Numbered from the stretch's first letter, positions 7,891 to 17,098 are shown. The stretch: 64,000 nt of DNA from Roseburia faecis (GCF_001406815.1 NZ_CVRR01000009.1:26716-90715), one strand, 5' to 3'. Translations and numbers: made by a program. Notes: generated by a model from the letters alone, not told the origin.

Positions 7891-9255
7891 ATGATTATGA
7901 ATATTATCTTTTTTGCAACCATGTATCCGATCGTCTTTATCATGCTGTTTTTGTTTTCCACACAAAACAAGTATGAGAACGGACGCCTGTTTGCCGTAAA
8001 CATGAAAAAAGAATGGATAAAAGATGCCACCGTCGCAGACATCCGGCAAAAATTTAAAAAGGAAATGCGTTACTACGCCATTCTCCTTGCGATTGTTCCA
8101 TTTGTAAGTCTGCTGACCTCCCATATGTCCATTCAGCTTACCATCTGGATGTTCTGGCTTCTGGCAGCGATTTTTCTGCTTTCCCTGCCGATCATGCGTG
8201 CGAATCACCGGTTGAAAACATGGAAAACGCAAAACCATCTGTACGAAGACCGGCAGCCGGAACATTATGTGGAATTAAAACAGGCTGGCTCCGTAAGAAA
8301 AGTCCGGTTTCTCCCGTTTTTCCTGCCAAATATAATCGGTATCGCAAGTGCCCTGTTGCTGCTTCCAAAGTCCAGCGGGCTTGGGATTTCCTGTCTGATC
8401 GGTGCCTCCTGCGGGCTGGTCTTCTGGCTTGCAGCTGTATGGATAGACCGCCAGCCGGTTTCCGTCATCAGTACGGACAGTGACGTGAATATCAATTATG
8501 CACGCGCAAAGAAAAACCTCTGGAAGAACTTCTGGCTGATCTGCTGCTGGCTGAACACGGCACTGATCCTGTTTCTGGAGATCCTTACCCTGTCTGCCAG
8601 ACACATGGGAATATGTTCCATCGCCGGCATGATTGTTTATACACTGCTTTTACTCCTGCTGTGCATTTTCTGCATGATAAAGCTGAAAAAAATTGACCGA
8701 AGCTATGCACAAAAACGGAATCTGACCAGCGATGAAAATGATGACAGAAACTGGATCGACGGCATCCTCTACTACAATCCATCCGATCCCCATACGATGG
8801 TAGAACAGCGCGTCGGCATCGGGACAACGGTAAATATGGCCACATCCCTCGGAAAAGGACTTACTATTTTCAGTGCCATTATGATGCTTTCCTTCCCTCT
8901 GTTATGCATATGGTTGATTCAGGAGGAATTTACTCCCATTGATCTGGTGATCCAAAACCACACACTATGCGCACAGCATCTGAAAACAGATTATCAGATT
9001 CCGCTTAGTGAAATCAAAGATCCCACACTTCTTACCGCAAGTGATCTGCCGGACTGGACCAGAACATACGGCACCAGCATGGATACATTGGAAAAAGGCA
9101 CATTTACCATCTCCGGAGGGGAGGATGTCAATGTTTTCTTAAATCCAGAAAATGATGCGTTTCTCCAATTTTCCGCAAATGGGAAAACTTACTATATGGG
9201 TGGTGTAGACGATACCCAGACAAAGGGGATTCATGAAGAACTGCTGACCCATTAG
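7891..9255 (+). CDS. Polytopic membrane protein with DUF1648/DUF5808-like architecture
   Basis: A 454-aa protein with helix pairs near residues 1-25, 65-110, 150-195 and 215-265, and a final one near 325-350 before a C-terminal extracytoplasmic tail of about 110 residues. The segment WIDGILYYNPSDPHTMVEQR followed by VGIGTTVNMA resembles the DUF5808 signature of SdpI-related immunity or sensor proteins. This assignment is from pattern memory and is moderate. The ATG at 7,891 is chosen because AAGGGGTG, which contains the GntR stop codon, is 6 nt upstream. Its coupling to a YtrA-type repressor is the classical arrangement for genes induced by cell-envelope stress or peptide antibiotics (inference). 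Confidence 0.65.
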   Translation: MIMNIIFFATMYPIVFIMLFLFSTQNKYENGRLFAVNMKKEWIKDATVADIRQKFKKEMRYYAILLAIVPFVSLLTSHMSIQLTIWMFWLLAAIFLLSLPIMRANHRLKTWKTQNHLYEDRQPEHYVELKQAGSVRKVRFLPFFLPNIIGIASALLLLPKSSGLGISCLIGASCGLVFWLAAVWIDRQPVSVISTDSDVNINYARAKKNLWKNFWLICCWLNTALILFLEILTLSARHMGICSIAGMIVYTLLLLLLCIFCMIKLKKIDRSYAQKRNLTSDENDDRNWIDGILYYNPSDPHTMVEQRVGIGTTVNMATSLGKGLTIFSAIMMLSFPLLCIWLIQEEFTPIDLVIQNHTLCAQHLKTDYQIPLSEIKDPTLLTASDLPDWTRTYGTSMDTLEKGTFTISGGEDVNVFLNPENDAFLQFSANGKTYYMGGVDDTQTKGIHEELLTH

Positions 9256-9537
9256 GTCCGCAGTCTTTATTGGAAGGTCGCAAGACTTTTTATATCATAC
9301 GTCCCCTGTATGACTGGATTTACTGATAAAAGAAGACATCTCTGTTCCGAAAAATTTAATGAACCGGTATATTCACAAAACGTATGTTTCAGAATCTGCA
9401 GATGAAGAACTTGAGTTTGATTAAACCTTGTAAAAATGGTGGCTGATTTATTGACCATCGCAAAAAATTGAAAAACTTACACCATCACTTCACAAACTTT
9501 ATTCAAATTTTATTTCAGGTAAACTTAAATAGGATGT

Positions 9538-9923
9538 GGGACATATGGAGCTTTTTCTTTCGACTATGTCCCACATTTTCCTTTTGTTGGGACATATGCA
9601 GATTTTCTTTTGACTATGTCCCACATTTTCCTTTTGTTGGGACATATGCAGATTTTCTTTCTGATTATGTCCCGTTTCTGGATTTCTGTGGGAGGTTTCC
9701 TCGCCTTTTTTTGCATATGTCCTGCTTTCGGATTTCTGTGGGAGGTTTCCTCGCCTTTTTTTGCATATGTCCTGCTTTCGGATTTCTGTGGGAGGTTTCC
9801 TTGCCTTTTTTGGCATATGTCCTACTTTGGGATTTCTGTGGGAGGTTTCCTCGCCTTTTTTTGCATATGTCCTACTTTGGGATTTCTGTGGGAGGTTTCC
9901 TCGCCTTTTTTTGCATATGTCCC
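9538..9923 (+). repeat. Repeat array A (50-bp unit, 8 copies)
   Basis: TATGTCCC-like half-sites start at 9,565, 9,615, 9,666, 9,716, 9,766, 9,816, 9,866 and 9,916, giving a 50-51 bp period. GGGACATA half-sites at 9,538, 9,589 and 9,639 lie 16 nt after the preceding TATGTCCC. From 9,666 on, the partner has changed to GGGAGGTT in five nearly identical 50-bp copies, showing a recent tandem amplification. The array lies between two convergent genes. Frames open through it are by-products of the repeat and are not genes. Confidence 0.95.
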
Positions 9924-10034
9924 ACCTTTTAATACCGCCACAAAATCTTTATCAGATGATACTTATTTGTTTATCAACATACCCTGTATATAAATTTCCA
10001 GAGCAAAATACTCTCATTTTCCTGCCTTTCAGAA

Positions 10035-10817
10035 TTATTTAAAATGATAAGTAATTAACTTTTGCACAATTGCAGTATCCAGCGGCTGCTCCATAGTCTC
10101 ATATGTTGTAATCAGCCGATCTCCCGGATATATCCCATTTCTCGCATACATATGTAACTTATCCGCGGCATTCTTTGCATATTCAGGCAAGTCCATCTTC
10201 CCAAAATGTTCCCAATAAATTTCTTTTCCTGTCAGCGGATGAAGAATTGTAAAATCCGGATAAAACACTGCCTTCCCGATTTTTAATTCACACTCATAAC
10301 GGTATGCAATTTTTTCCATATACAAATTCATTGCAATCAATGCTTCTGACTTGGATCGTACATATTCATTTTTACAGCTTTTATACTTCAATTGTTCGGG
10401 ATAATTGGGATTTTTAGGATAGGAAGTATCACTCCATATAAGTTCTTCCTGCGTAACCATCTGATAGAATGGACAGAGCAATTCCTGATACGCCGGATCT
10501 TCTGAAAGAAACCTGTCCGACTTTTTATTTTCACCAACTGCATGTCGTTGATAAAGTTCTAATGCATACAGTTCTTTTTTACACTCTGTCTGTTTTTCCA
10601 ATAAGAATCTTTTGTATGCCAACTGCTGTGCATATTCTCTGTGTTTCTTTGGAATATACGTCTGTGTGTGACCGTCACTGTGAAACCATTTCACCCGGTT
10701 TCCATTGTGAACACAAATAATTTTTCCATCAGGAAGATGCAATAGTTCTTCACTGATTTGTTGTAATTCTTTCGTAAGCCTTCTCTTCTCCGAAAGAATC
10801 TGATGATAAATTGTTAT
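10035..10817 (-). CDS. PD-(D/E)XK-like nuclease-fold protein, start uncertain
   Basis: The C-terminal half carries a nuclease-like pattern: SEALIAMNLY with a conserved Glu, then YRYECELKI, YPDFTIL with the acidic residue, and IYWEHFGKMD. This resembles restriction-endonuclease-fold proteins of Firmicutes. The N-terminal half has coiled-coil character (LSEKRRLTKELQQISEELL). The frame stays open and protein-like up to an AAGGAGAGG site at 10,823-10,831, but between that site and the first TTG (10,742) there is no ATG or GTG. An ATA at 10,817 is 5 nt from that site, and an ATT at 10,811 follows it. A rare start codon or loss of the start are both possible. Function unknown; it stands alone between arrays A and B. 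Confidence 0.6.
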   Translation of the reverse strand: MTIYHQILSEKRRLTKELQQISEELLHLPDGKIICVHNGNRVKWFHSDGHTQTYIPKKHREYAQQLAYKRFLLEKQTECKKELYALELYQRHAVGENKKSDRFLSEDPAYQELLCPFYQMVTQEELIWSDTSYPKNPNYPEQLKYKSCKNEYVRSKSEALIAMNLYMEKIAYRYECELKIGKAVFYPDFTILHPLTGKEIYWEHFGKMDLPEYAKNAADKLHMYARNGIYPGDRLITTYETMEQPLDTAIVQKLITYHFK

Positions 10818-10907
10818 AAAAACCTCTCCTTTCTGTGCATTAATATGACGTTATTAAAACACAACTTCATTCTCATGTAAAGTAAATTTTTATATTTTTT
10901 TAACAAT

Positions 10908-11197
10908 GGGATATATCGGAAAAAAGTAAATTCATATATCCCGCACCTCCCTTCTGTTGGGACATATAAAATTTTTCTTTACATAGATATCCCGGCAATT
11001 TATCTCTTCAGGATATATAGCAACTTTCTTTGCAATTATGTCCCATTTAGAAATCACTACGGGACTTTTTGTCTTATTTTTGGTGTATACATCCCGTTTT
11101 CAGTCTCTCAAGGGACTTTTTCATCAAATTTTTTTACATATGTCCACTCCCCTGTTTCTCGCAGGATCTTTTCATAACTTTTTCCCACATATGTCCC
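10908..11197 (+). repeat. Repeat array B (51-bp unit, 6 copies, degenerate)
   Basis: Right half-sites (TATGTCCC or variants) start at 10,935, 10,986, 11,037, 11,088, 11,139 and 11,190, exactly 51 bp apart. Left half-sites (GGGACATA or variants such as GGGATATA and GGGACTTT) start at 10,908, 10,959, 11,010, 11,061, 11,112 and 11,163, also exactly 51 bp apart. The phase has been kept although the half-sites have decayed, so insertions and deletions have been rare or selected against. Confidence 0.9.
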
Positions 11198-11215
11198 ATA
11201 TTTTAATTTTTTCGT

Positions 11216-11358
11216 ACAGATTTATATATTCGCATGCCGTACTTCTCTGCCGGAATCCGGTAATCCTTCAGCTGTTTGTTGGTCTCTGCCTGTAAAACTG
11301 CCTTCGCCAGTTCCAGATTTTTCGTTTTTTCTTCTGTGGAAAGTTTTAAAAAATGCAT
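11216..11358 (-). pseudogene. Decayed, internally deleted second copy of the DUF4317 gene
   Basis: This stretch repeats two separate parts of the DUF4317 gene at 13,693-14,304: about 40 bp matching 13,740-13,780 and about 100 bp matching 14,076-14,182, joined at a shared CCGGAAT. The parental copies of that heptamer lie 302 bp apart, so the copy has lost 302 bp by recombination at a 7-bp repeat, which also breaks the frame. It borders repeat array B. Confidence 0.8.
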
Positions 11359-11688
11359 TGCTCATACAACTTCCTACACCCTATATAAGTTTATATAATT
11401 TTTCACAACAAGGTGATGAACTTTCTCTCTATTCTGTAAATAATCAACATGTATCCTTTTGAGTTTCTGATACCATTCTTTTTTCCACATCTTCCATACA
11501 AATTCTGATCCCCGTTATTATATATTTACAACTGCAATTCTTACAGATCCCACCATTGTTTTCGCATTTTGATACAAACGCATAATAGTTTACAAAAATT
11601 TTACTGTAAATTCGTATATCCTCACAAATGCGTTATTATGTAGATGATGTTATAATACGTAGAATAAATACAGGAGAAATCTAAACAT
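11359..11688. other. Leader region of the potassium-transport operon
   Basis: No gene is seen here. A TATAAT box at 11,651-11,656 followed 33 bp later by AGGAG and ATG is the best promoter candidate for ktrB; its -35 box is poor. I could not recognise a c-di-AMP (ydaO) riboswitch, which often precedes Ktr genes in Firmicutes. Confidence 0.4.
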
Positions 11689-13023
11689 ATGTCAAAAGTG
11701 GTTCACAGGAAGAAAAGACTTTCCTCCTTTAAATTAATTGTACTGGGCTTTGCCGCTGTCATTTTTGTCGGCGCACTGCTGCTGATGCTTCCGGTCTCTT
11801 CGGTTTCCGGAACACAGACTCCTTTTCATGAGGCACTATTCACCTCTGTTTCAGCGGTATGTGTCACAGGGCTTGTTGTACAGGACACCGGCAGTTACTG
11901 GTCTTCTTTTGGTCAGGCAGTTATTTTGCTGCTGATCCAGACCGGCGGGCTGGGTGTCATCACCGTTGCTGTTTCCTTTGCCATTTTATCCGGACGGAAA
12001 ATTTCGCTCATGCAGCGCAGTACAATGCAGGATGCAATTTCTGCACCGAAAATCGGCGGTATTGTCCGCCTGACCAAATTCAGCGTACAGGGTACATTGT
12101 TTATTGAATTGCTCGGCATGACTGCCATGCTTCCGGTTTTCTTCCATGATTATGGCATCAAAGGCATCTGGATGGCAGCCTTTCACTCTGTATCTGCATT
12201 TTGCAATGCCGGTTTTGACCTTCTGGGAACTTCCAGCCAGCCGTTTGTATCTCTGGGCAGATACATCGCAAACCCACTGATCAACCTCGTAATTATGCTT
12301 TTGATCATAATTGGTGGCATCGGCTTTCTGACGTGGGACGATATCTGCACCCATAAATGGCATATCAGACGTTATCGCGTACAGAGCAAAGTCATTCTCT
12401 GGACATCGGCTTTACTTATTATAATTCCGGCCGTATTCTTTTTTGTTGTGGATTTTACGGGTTCATCAACCGGCACCAGACTGCTGGCCTCCACGTTTCA
12501 GTCTGTAACAACAAGAACTGCCGGTTTTAATACCGCAGATCTTACAGCAATGACACCGACATCAAAATCTGTTATGATTCTGCTGATGCTGATCGGAGGA
12601 TCTCCCGGCTCTACTGCCGGCGGCATGAAAACAACAACTTTTGCAGTCCTTATTTTAAATATGGTTGCCACGTTCTGCCAGAAAGAGGACATTGAAATTT
12701 TCGGTCGGCGGCTTGACAGTCATGCCATTAAAAATGCGGCCACCATCGTCGCTTTATATATCATTTTGTTCTTTATTGGAGGGATTGCCATCAGTTCCAT
12801 CGAACACCTTCCGCTTCTGGACTGCCTGTTTGAAACGGCATCCGCTGTCGGAACCGTCGGACTTACACTTGGAATTACACCAACTCTCGGCATCCCGTCC
12901 CAGCTGATTCTGATCCTTCTGATGTTTTTCGGCAGAGTCGGTGGGCTTACCTTAATTTATGCGGCAATTTCCATAAAACAAAACGGAGTAAAACTGCCGC
13001 TCGAAAAGATAACAGTTGGTTAA
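11689..13023 (+). CDS. ktrB: Potassium transporter channel subunit, KtrB/TrkH family
   Basis: A 444-aa membrane protein built of four M1-P-M2 repeats. Each pore loop with its selectivity-filter glycine is visible: SAVCVTGLVVQDTG, SAFCNAGFD, TTRTAGFNT and SAVGTVGLTLG. The C-terminal helix contains the conserved Arg (FGRVGGLTLIYA). The length matches KtrB rather than the longer TrkH. It forms a channel-like K+ (often Na+-coupled) uptake system with the cytoplasmic ring protein encoded 18 bp downstream. Confidence 0.95.
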   Translation: MSKVVHRKKRLSSFKLIVLGFAAVIFVGALLLMLPVSSVSGTQTPFHEALFTSVSAVCVTGLVVQDTGSYWSSFGQAVILLLIQTGGLGVITVAVSFAILSGRKISLMQRSTMQDAISAPKIGGIVRLTKFSVQGTLFIELLGMTAMLPVFFHDYGIKGIWMAAFHSVSAFCNAGFDLLGTSSQPFVSLGRYIANPLINLVIMLLIIIGGIGFLTWDDICTHKWHIRRYRVQSKVILWTSALLIIIPAVFFFVVDFTGSSTGTRLLASTFQSVTTRTAGFNTADLTAMTPTSKSVMILLMLIGGSPGSTAGGMKTTTFAVLILNMVATFCQKEDIEIFGRRLDSHAIKNAATIVALYIILFFIGGIAISSIEHLPLLDCLFETASAVGTVGLTLGITPTLGIPSQLILILLMFFGRVGGLTLIYAAISIKQNGVKLPLEKITVG

Positions 13024-13041
13024 AAAGGAGTTGAAAATACC

Positions 13042-13689
13042 ATGAAAAATATATTATTAATTGGATTAGGAAGATTTGGAAGACATGTTGCCATACAGCT
13101 GAACAATCTTGGTCACGAAGTGATGGCAGTCGACAACAACGAAGAACGTGTCAATGAGGTTCTTCCGTTTGTCACCAATGCTCAGATCGGTGACAGTACC
13201 AATGCCGATTTTTTAAAATCCCTTGGCATTGGTAATTTTGATGTGTGTATGGTAACGATAGGTGGAAATTTCCAGAATTCCCTTGAAACTACTTCCCTGC
13301 TCAAGGAACTCGGTGCAAAAACGGTTGTATCGCGTGCAGAACGGGATGTACAGAAAAAATTTCTTCTGCGAAACGGTGCAGACGAAGTTGTTTATCCGGA
13401 AAAACAGATTGCAGAGTGGGCTGCTATCCGGTATACTGCCGATCACATACGCGATTATATTCAGGTGGATGAGGCACATGCAATTTTTGAAGTGGAAGTT
13501 CCAGAAAACTGGATTTCCAAAACAATCGGTCAACTGGATATCCGGAAAAAATTCGGAATCAATATTGTTGCCATCCGGGAAGACAGCAAAATTAATATGG
13601 CAATTTCTCCAAATACCGTATTCCAGTCTGGTACCACATTGCTTGTTCTCGGTGAATATAAAGAACTTCAAAAATGTTTCCGTATGTAG
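13042..13689 (+). CDS. ktrA: Potassium transporter regulatory subunit, KtrA/TrkA family
   Basis: A 215-aa cytoplasmic RCK protein. An N-terminal Rossmann fold with the nucleotide-binding motif IGLGRFGRHVA and the acidic end of strand 2 (VMAVDNNEERV) spans residues 1-130; a TrkA-C domain (about 140-215) follows, a domain that binds c-di-AMP in many Firmicutes. It gates the KtrB channel in response to ATP/ADP. AAGGAG lies upstream of the ATG and the gap to ktrB is 18 bp, so they are co-transcribed. Confidence 0.95.
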   Translation: MKNILLIGLGRFGRHVAIQLNNLGHEVMAVDNNEERVNEVLPFVTNAQIGDSTNADFLKSLGIGNFDVCMVTIGGNFQNSLETTSLLKELGAKTVVSRAERDVQKKFLLRNGADEVVYPEKQIAEWAAIRYTADHIRDYIQVDEAHAIFEVEVPENWISKTIGQLDIRKKFGINIVAIREDSKINMAISPNTVFQSGTTLLVLGEYKELQKCFRM

Positions 13690-13692
13690 TTT

Positions 13693-14304
13693 CTATTTCC
13701 ATAACAGATTCCACAGGTTCTGATAAGCAGCTGTTTCATACAGATTTATATAATTACATGCCGTACTTCTCTGCCGGAATGCCGGATATAAAAATCCTGC
13801 TTCTGGCAGCCCCGGCTCATATTCTCCCTCAAGCGGTCCCACGGCACACAGAAGATAATTGTATACTTCCTCGGAACCTTCCTGCCATTCCTTATCGGTT
13901 CCTTTCACTGGAACATCATACATTCCATGAAACAAAAAACAATAACTTTCTTTTCCCGGTGCAACACGTTCCCCGATCATTTCATAAAGCAGATCCAAAA
14001 ACGCATCGTTCTGCAGCCCGGACTCTTTGATTCCATCCAGAAGCTGCCAGATACTTCCCGGTTTTCTTGCGGTTTCCGGAATCCGGTAATCCTTCAGCTG
14101 TTTGTTGGTCTCTGCCTGTAAAACTGCCTTCGCCAGTTCCAGATTTTTCGTTTTTTCTGCTGTGGAAAGTTTTAAAAAATGCGTGTTGAATGTACCATCT
14201 ATATATCCTTCTGCATCATAATATGCACCGGCGATCCGGTCAATGTGTGACCGCGCCGGAGTCATGCGCCGTGTCAGTTCGAGCATGTCTTCCCGATTAA
14301 TCAT
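13693..14304 (-). CDS. DUF4317-family protein, probably C-terminally truncated
   Basis: A 203-aa protein starting MINREDMLELTRRMTPARSHIDRIAG, the N-terminus of the DUF4317 family of Clostridia, whose function is unknown. Family members are usually about twice as long as this from memory, so the C-terminal half appears to be missing; the last ten residues (YQNLWNLLWK) may be read from unrelated sequence. The gene ends 4 bp from the convergent ktrA stop codon, so a rearrangement next to ktrA may have removed the rest. A shorter decayed copy lies at 11,216-11,358. Confidence 0.65.
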   Translation of the reverse strand: MINREDMLELTRRMTPARSHIDRIAGAYYDAEGYIDGTFNTHFLKLSTAEKTKNLELAKAVLQAETNKQLKDYRIPETARKPGSIWQLLDGIKESGLQNDAFLDLLYEMIGERVAPGKESYCFLFHGMYDVPVKGTDKEWQEGSEEVYNYLLCAVGPLEGEYEPGLPEAGFLYPAFRQRSTACNYINLYETAAYQNLWNLLWK

Positions 14305-14454
14305 GATTTCCTTCTCCGTTCTTCATTTAAGAAAATTATACTGGTATTTTCCAGATTTTCCAAGAGAATATCAGATTATAATTTACATAATCCTGTTATT
14401 TTTGTATATTTAATCGCATAATAGTATGTAAGTGTGCTGTTTCTGCGGAAATAG

Positions 14455-14484
14455 TTGAGTCTGCAGGCATTCCTGTGATATGAT
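14455..14484 (+). promoter_or_regulatory. Promoter of the AAA-ATPase-like gene
   Basis: TTGAGT (14,455-14,460), an 18-bp spacer and TATGAT (14,479-14,484), followed by AGAGGAGG and an ATG at 14,526. Confidence 0.5.
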
Positions 14485-14525
14485 ACATTTACACGGGCAA
14501 ACGTGTAATTAGAGGAGGGTACTGC

Positions 14526-16097
14526 ATGGGAAATTATTTAAACCAGGATGGAAAAAAATTTTACGAAATTACACATTCTGATATCTACGTGGATAAGACA
14601 GAATTATTGACCTATACAAATTCTGTCTTACAGACTCTGCAGAAATATATATGTATCAGCCGTCCCCGCCGTTTTGGGAAATCAATAACCGCCAGCATGA
14701 TTGCTGCCTACTACAGCCGTGGCTGTGATGCAAAAGAACTCTTTTCCCCATATAAAATTGCCCGGAATCTGGATTTTGACACCTATCGTAATAAATACAA
14801 CACCCTGTTTTTAAATATGCAGGAATTTTTAAGCCGGACGAAAAACATCTATGAACTGCTTGATCGCATGAAACGGCTGGTACTGCGGGATTTAAAACGG
14901 GAATACCCGAATGTTGATTATTTTGATGATACAGATCTTATTGAATCCATGCAGGATGTATATCAGGAAACTAACTGTCCTTTTGTCGTAATCATTGATG
15001 AATGGGACTGTATTTTCCGGGAATACAAACAGGATAAAGAAGCCCAGGAAATCTATCTGGATTTTTTGAGGGATATGCTAAAAGATAAGTCCTGTATTGC
15101 ACTCGCTTATATGACAGGAATTCTTCCGATCAAAAAATACGGAACCCATTCCGCTTTAAATATGTTTGATGAATTTTCCATGATAAATCCGGGACCTCTT
15201 GCATCCTATGTCGGCTTTACCGAACTGGAAGTCGCTGCCCTTTGTACAGATTATCATATGGATCTGGATGAAATAAAAGCATGGTATAATGGATACTCTT
15301 TTGAAAAAATACCATCCATCTATAATCCGAGGTCTGTTGTAAGCTGCATGCGTTTTGGGAAAATTGGAAATTACTGGAACCAGACAGAAACATTTGAAGC
15401 CCTGCAGATTTATATCGATATGAATTTTGAAGGATTAAAAGATGATGTTCTCAGTATGATAGCCGGGGAATCCGTTCCTGTCAATACCGGAAGTTTTACC
15501 AATGATATGACAACCTTTCGCACCGAAGATGATGTGTTGACTCTTTTAATCCATCTGGGCTATCTTAGCTATGACTACGAAAACAAAACCGTAAAAATAC
15601 CAAACAATGAAGTGCGTGAAGAATACGTTAACAGTGTTTCCGTATCCGACTGGGGCGAAATCTCTAAAGCCCTGAAAAATTCAGCAGACACCCTGCAGGC
15701 AATCTGGCAGGGAAGGCCAGAACAGGTAGCACTTGGGATTCAGCAGGCGCATTTTGAGACATCACATATCCAGTATAATGATGAAAATGCGTTAAGTTAT
15801 ACGGTTTCACTGGCACTCTATGCCGCACGCAATTTCTATACGATACACAGGGAATTTGCCGGCGGTAAGGGATTTGCGGATATGGTATTTCTTCCACGGA
15901 AGAAGTTTCCGGATAAACCAGCACTTGTTATCGAATTAAAATGGGATCATAGTGCACAGGGCGCAATCACGCAGATTAAACAAAAACAATATTGTGAAAG
16001 CCTGAAAGAGTATCATGGAAACCTTTTACTGGTCGGAATCAATTACGATACCAAAAGCAGGATTCATACATGTAAGATAGAACCATTTTCTTTGTAA
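14526..16097 (+). CDS. AAA-ATPase-like protein with C-terminal PDDEXK nuclease domain
   Basis: A 523-aa protein of the large AAA-ATPase-like/PDDEXK_9 family that is abundant and scattered in Lachnospiraceae and Bacteroidetes. The N-terminus shows IYVDKTELL and ISRPRRFGKSITASM, a Walker A-like loop; VVIIDEWD is the Walker B region. The C-terminal nuclease domain has FADMVFLP, then ALVIELKWDHSAQGAITQIKQKQYCE, with the Asp and the E-x-K of the PD-(D/E)XK core. The family is suspected to be mobile or defence-related, but no role is established. It stands alone under its own promoter. A relative lies at 47,135-48,832. Confidence 0.88.
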   Translation: MGNYLNQDGKKFYEITHSDIYVDKTELLTYTNSVLQTLQKYICISRPRRFGKSITASMIAAYYSRGCDAKELFSPYKIARNLDFDTYRNKYNTLFLNMQEFLSRTKNIYELLDRMKRLVLRDLKREYPNVDYFDDTDLIESMQDVYQETNCPFVVIIDEWDCIFREYKQDKEAQEIYLDFLRDMLKDKSCIALAYMTGILPIKKYGTHSALNMFDEFSMINPGPLASYVGFTELEVAALCTDYHMDLDEIKAWYNGYSFEKIPSIYNPRSVVSCMRFGKIGNYWNQTETFEALQIYIDMNFEGLKDDVLSMIAGESVPVNTGSFTNDMTTFRTEDDVLTLLIHLGYLSYDYENKTVKIPNNEVREEYVNSVSVSDWGEISKALKNSADTLQAIWQGRPEQVALGIQQAHFETSHIQYNDENALSYTVSLALYAARNFYTIHREFAGGKGFADMVFLPRKKFPDKPALVIELKWDHSAQGAITQIKQKQYCESLKEYHGNLLLVGINYDTKSRIHTCKIEPFSL

Positions 16098-16102
16098 GAA
16101 AC

Positions 16103-16121
16103 GGGAGGGCACTGCCCTCCC
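16103..16121. terminator. Bidirectional hairpin between convergent genes
   Basis: GGGAGGGC and GCCCTCCC are perfect 8-bp arms around a 3-nt loop, placed between the stop codons of the AAA-ATPase-like gene and the fructokinase gene. T-runs on both sides are weak. Confidence 0.65.
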
Positions 16122-16131
16122 ATCCCATTTC

Positions 16132-17076
16132 TTATAGCATTTTTTCAATTTCTTCTTTCTCCGGCATCACGCGGAGCGCGCCTTTGCGCGTCGTGATCAG
16201 AGAAGCCGCCGCATTGGCAAAACGAAGCATCTCTTTCAAATTTTTCTCTTCAAGCCCCTCCAGTCCATGCTCCAGCACATAATGCAGAACACACGCACAG
16301 AACGTATCTCCCGCACCGGTCGTCTCAATCGTATTTGGCTGAAGAAACGGCTTTGCCTCCACAATTCTGTCTTTATAATACGCCCGGCTTCCCTCTTTTC
16401 CCATGGAAACCAGTATGAGCGGAACCGGATAGCGTTCCCGTATCCAGCGGACTCCATCCGTATAATCTTCTTTCCCCGTCAGCCACTGGATTTCATTATC
16501 CGATATTTTTAAAATATCACACTGTCCCAGACCATATAACACCTGTTCCCTGGCATCTTCCATGGAGTCCCAGAGCGGTTTGCGGATATTCGGATCAAAG
16601 GAAATGAGTGCACCTGCTTCTTTTGCGACCGCGATCGCTTTTTTCGTTGCTGCGCGGACACCCGGATGCGTCATGGACAACGTTCCAAAATGAAAGATTT
16701 TTGCTCCACGGATTATTTCCTCCGGCAGTTCTTCTTCCGTCAGCATCATGTCCGCACCAGGATTACGGTAAAAGGAAAAATCCCGGTCTCCATCCGGATA
16801 CGTATGTACCAGTGCCAGCGTCGTGTGCACCTTGTCATCCTTTAAAAGTCCGGCTGCATCAATACCGACTTCCGTGATCGCATCTTCCAGCTGCTTTCCG
16901 AAAAAATCGTTTCCTACTTTTCCGATAAAAGCCGTCTTATGTCCCAGGCGCGACAGCATTGCCAGCACATTGCACGGTGCGCCTCCCGGATTTGCCTCAA
17001 ACAGCGGATTGCCCTGCCCGCTGACTCCGTTTTCGGTAAAATCAATGAGCAGTTCCCCCAAAGCCACTACGTCCAT
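16132..17076 (-). CDS. scrK: Fructokinase (PfkB family)
   Basis: A 314-aa ribokinase-fold sugar kinase that would convert fructose to fructose-6-phosphate. Both PfkB signatures are visible: GGAPCNVLAMLSRLG near residue 31 and the catalytic loop ETTGAGDTFCACVLHY near residue 250, whose Asp is the base. DPNIRKPLW in the middle is typical of fructokinases. It is the last gene of the sucrose operon, 22 bp after GH32, and handles the fructose that GH32 releases. Confidence 0.92.
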   Translation of the reverse strand: MDVVALGELLIDFTENGVSGQGNPLFEANPGGAPCNVLAMLSRLGHKTAFIGKVGNDFFGKQLEDAITEVGIDAAGLLKDDKVHTTLALVHTYPDGDRDFSFYRNPGADMMLTEEELPEEIIRGAKIFHFGTLSMTHPGVRAATKKAIAVAKEAGALISFDPNIRKPLWDSMEDAREQVLYGLGQCDILKISDNEIQWLTGKEDYTDGVRWIRERYPVPLILVSMGKEGSRAYYKDRIVEAKPFLQPNTIETTGAGDTFCACVLHYVLEHGLEGLEEKNLKEMLRFANAAASLITTRKGALRVMPEKEEIEKML

Positions 17077-17098
17077 GTTCTCTTCCTCCTGTTACTTT

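Noticed and set aside
9468..9993. Overlapping open frames through repeat array A encoding repetitive Phe/Cys-rich peptides
   Set aside because: The 50-bp period moves through the frames, there are no ribosome sites, and the frames exist only because the repeat has few stop codons. They are repeat by-products.
9538..11197. CRISPR array
   Set aside because: The conserved parts are only 8-bp half-sites in alternating orientation, spacers are 16 and 18-19 nt and partly repeated between units, and no cas genes are present.
11359..11688. c-di-AMP (ydaO) riboswitch before ktrB
   Set aside because: Expected from biology, but the conserved GG-rich core and paired stems could not be found.
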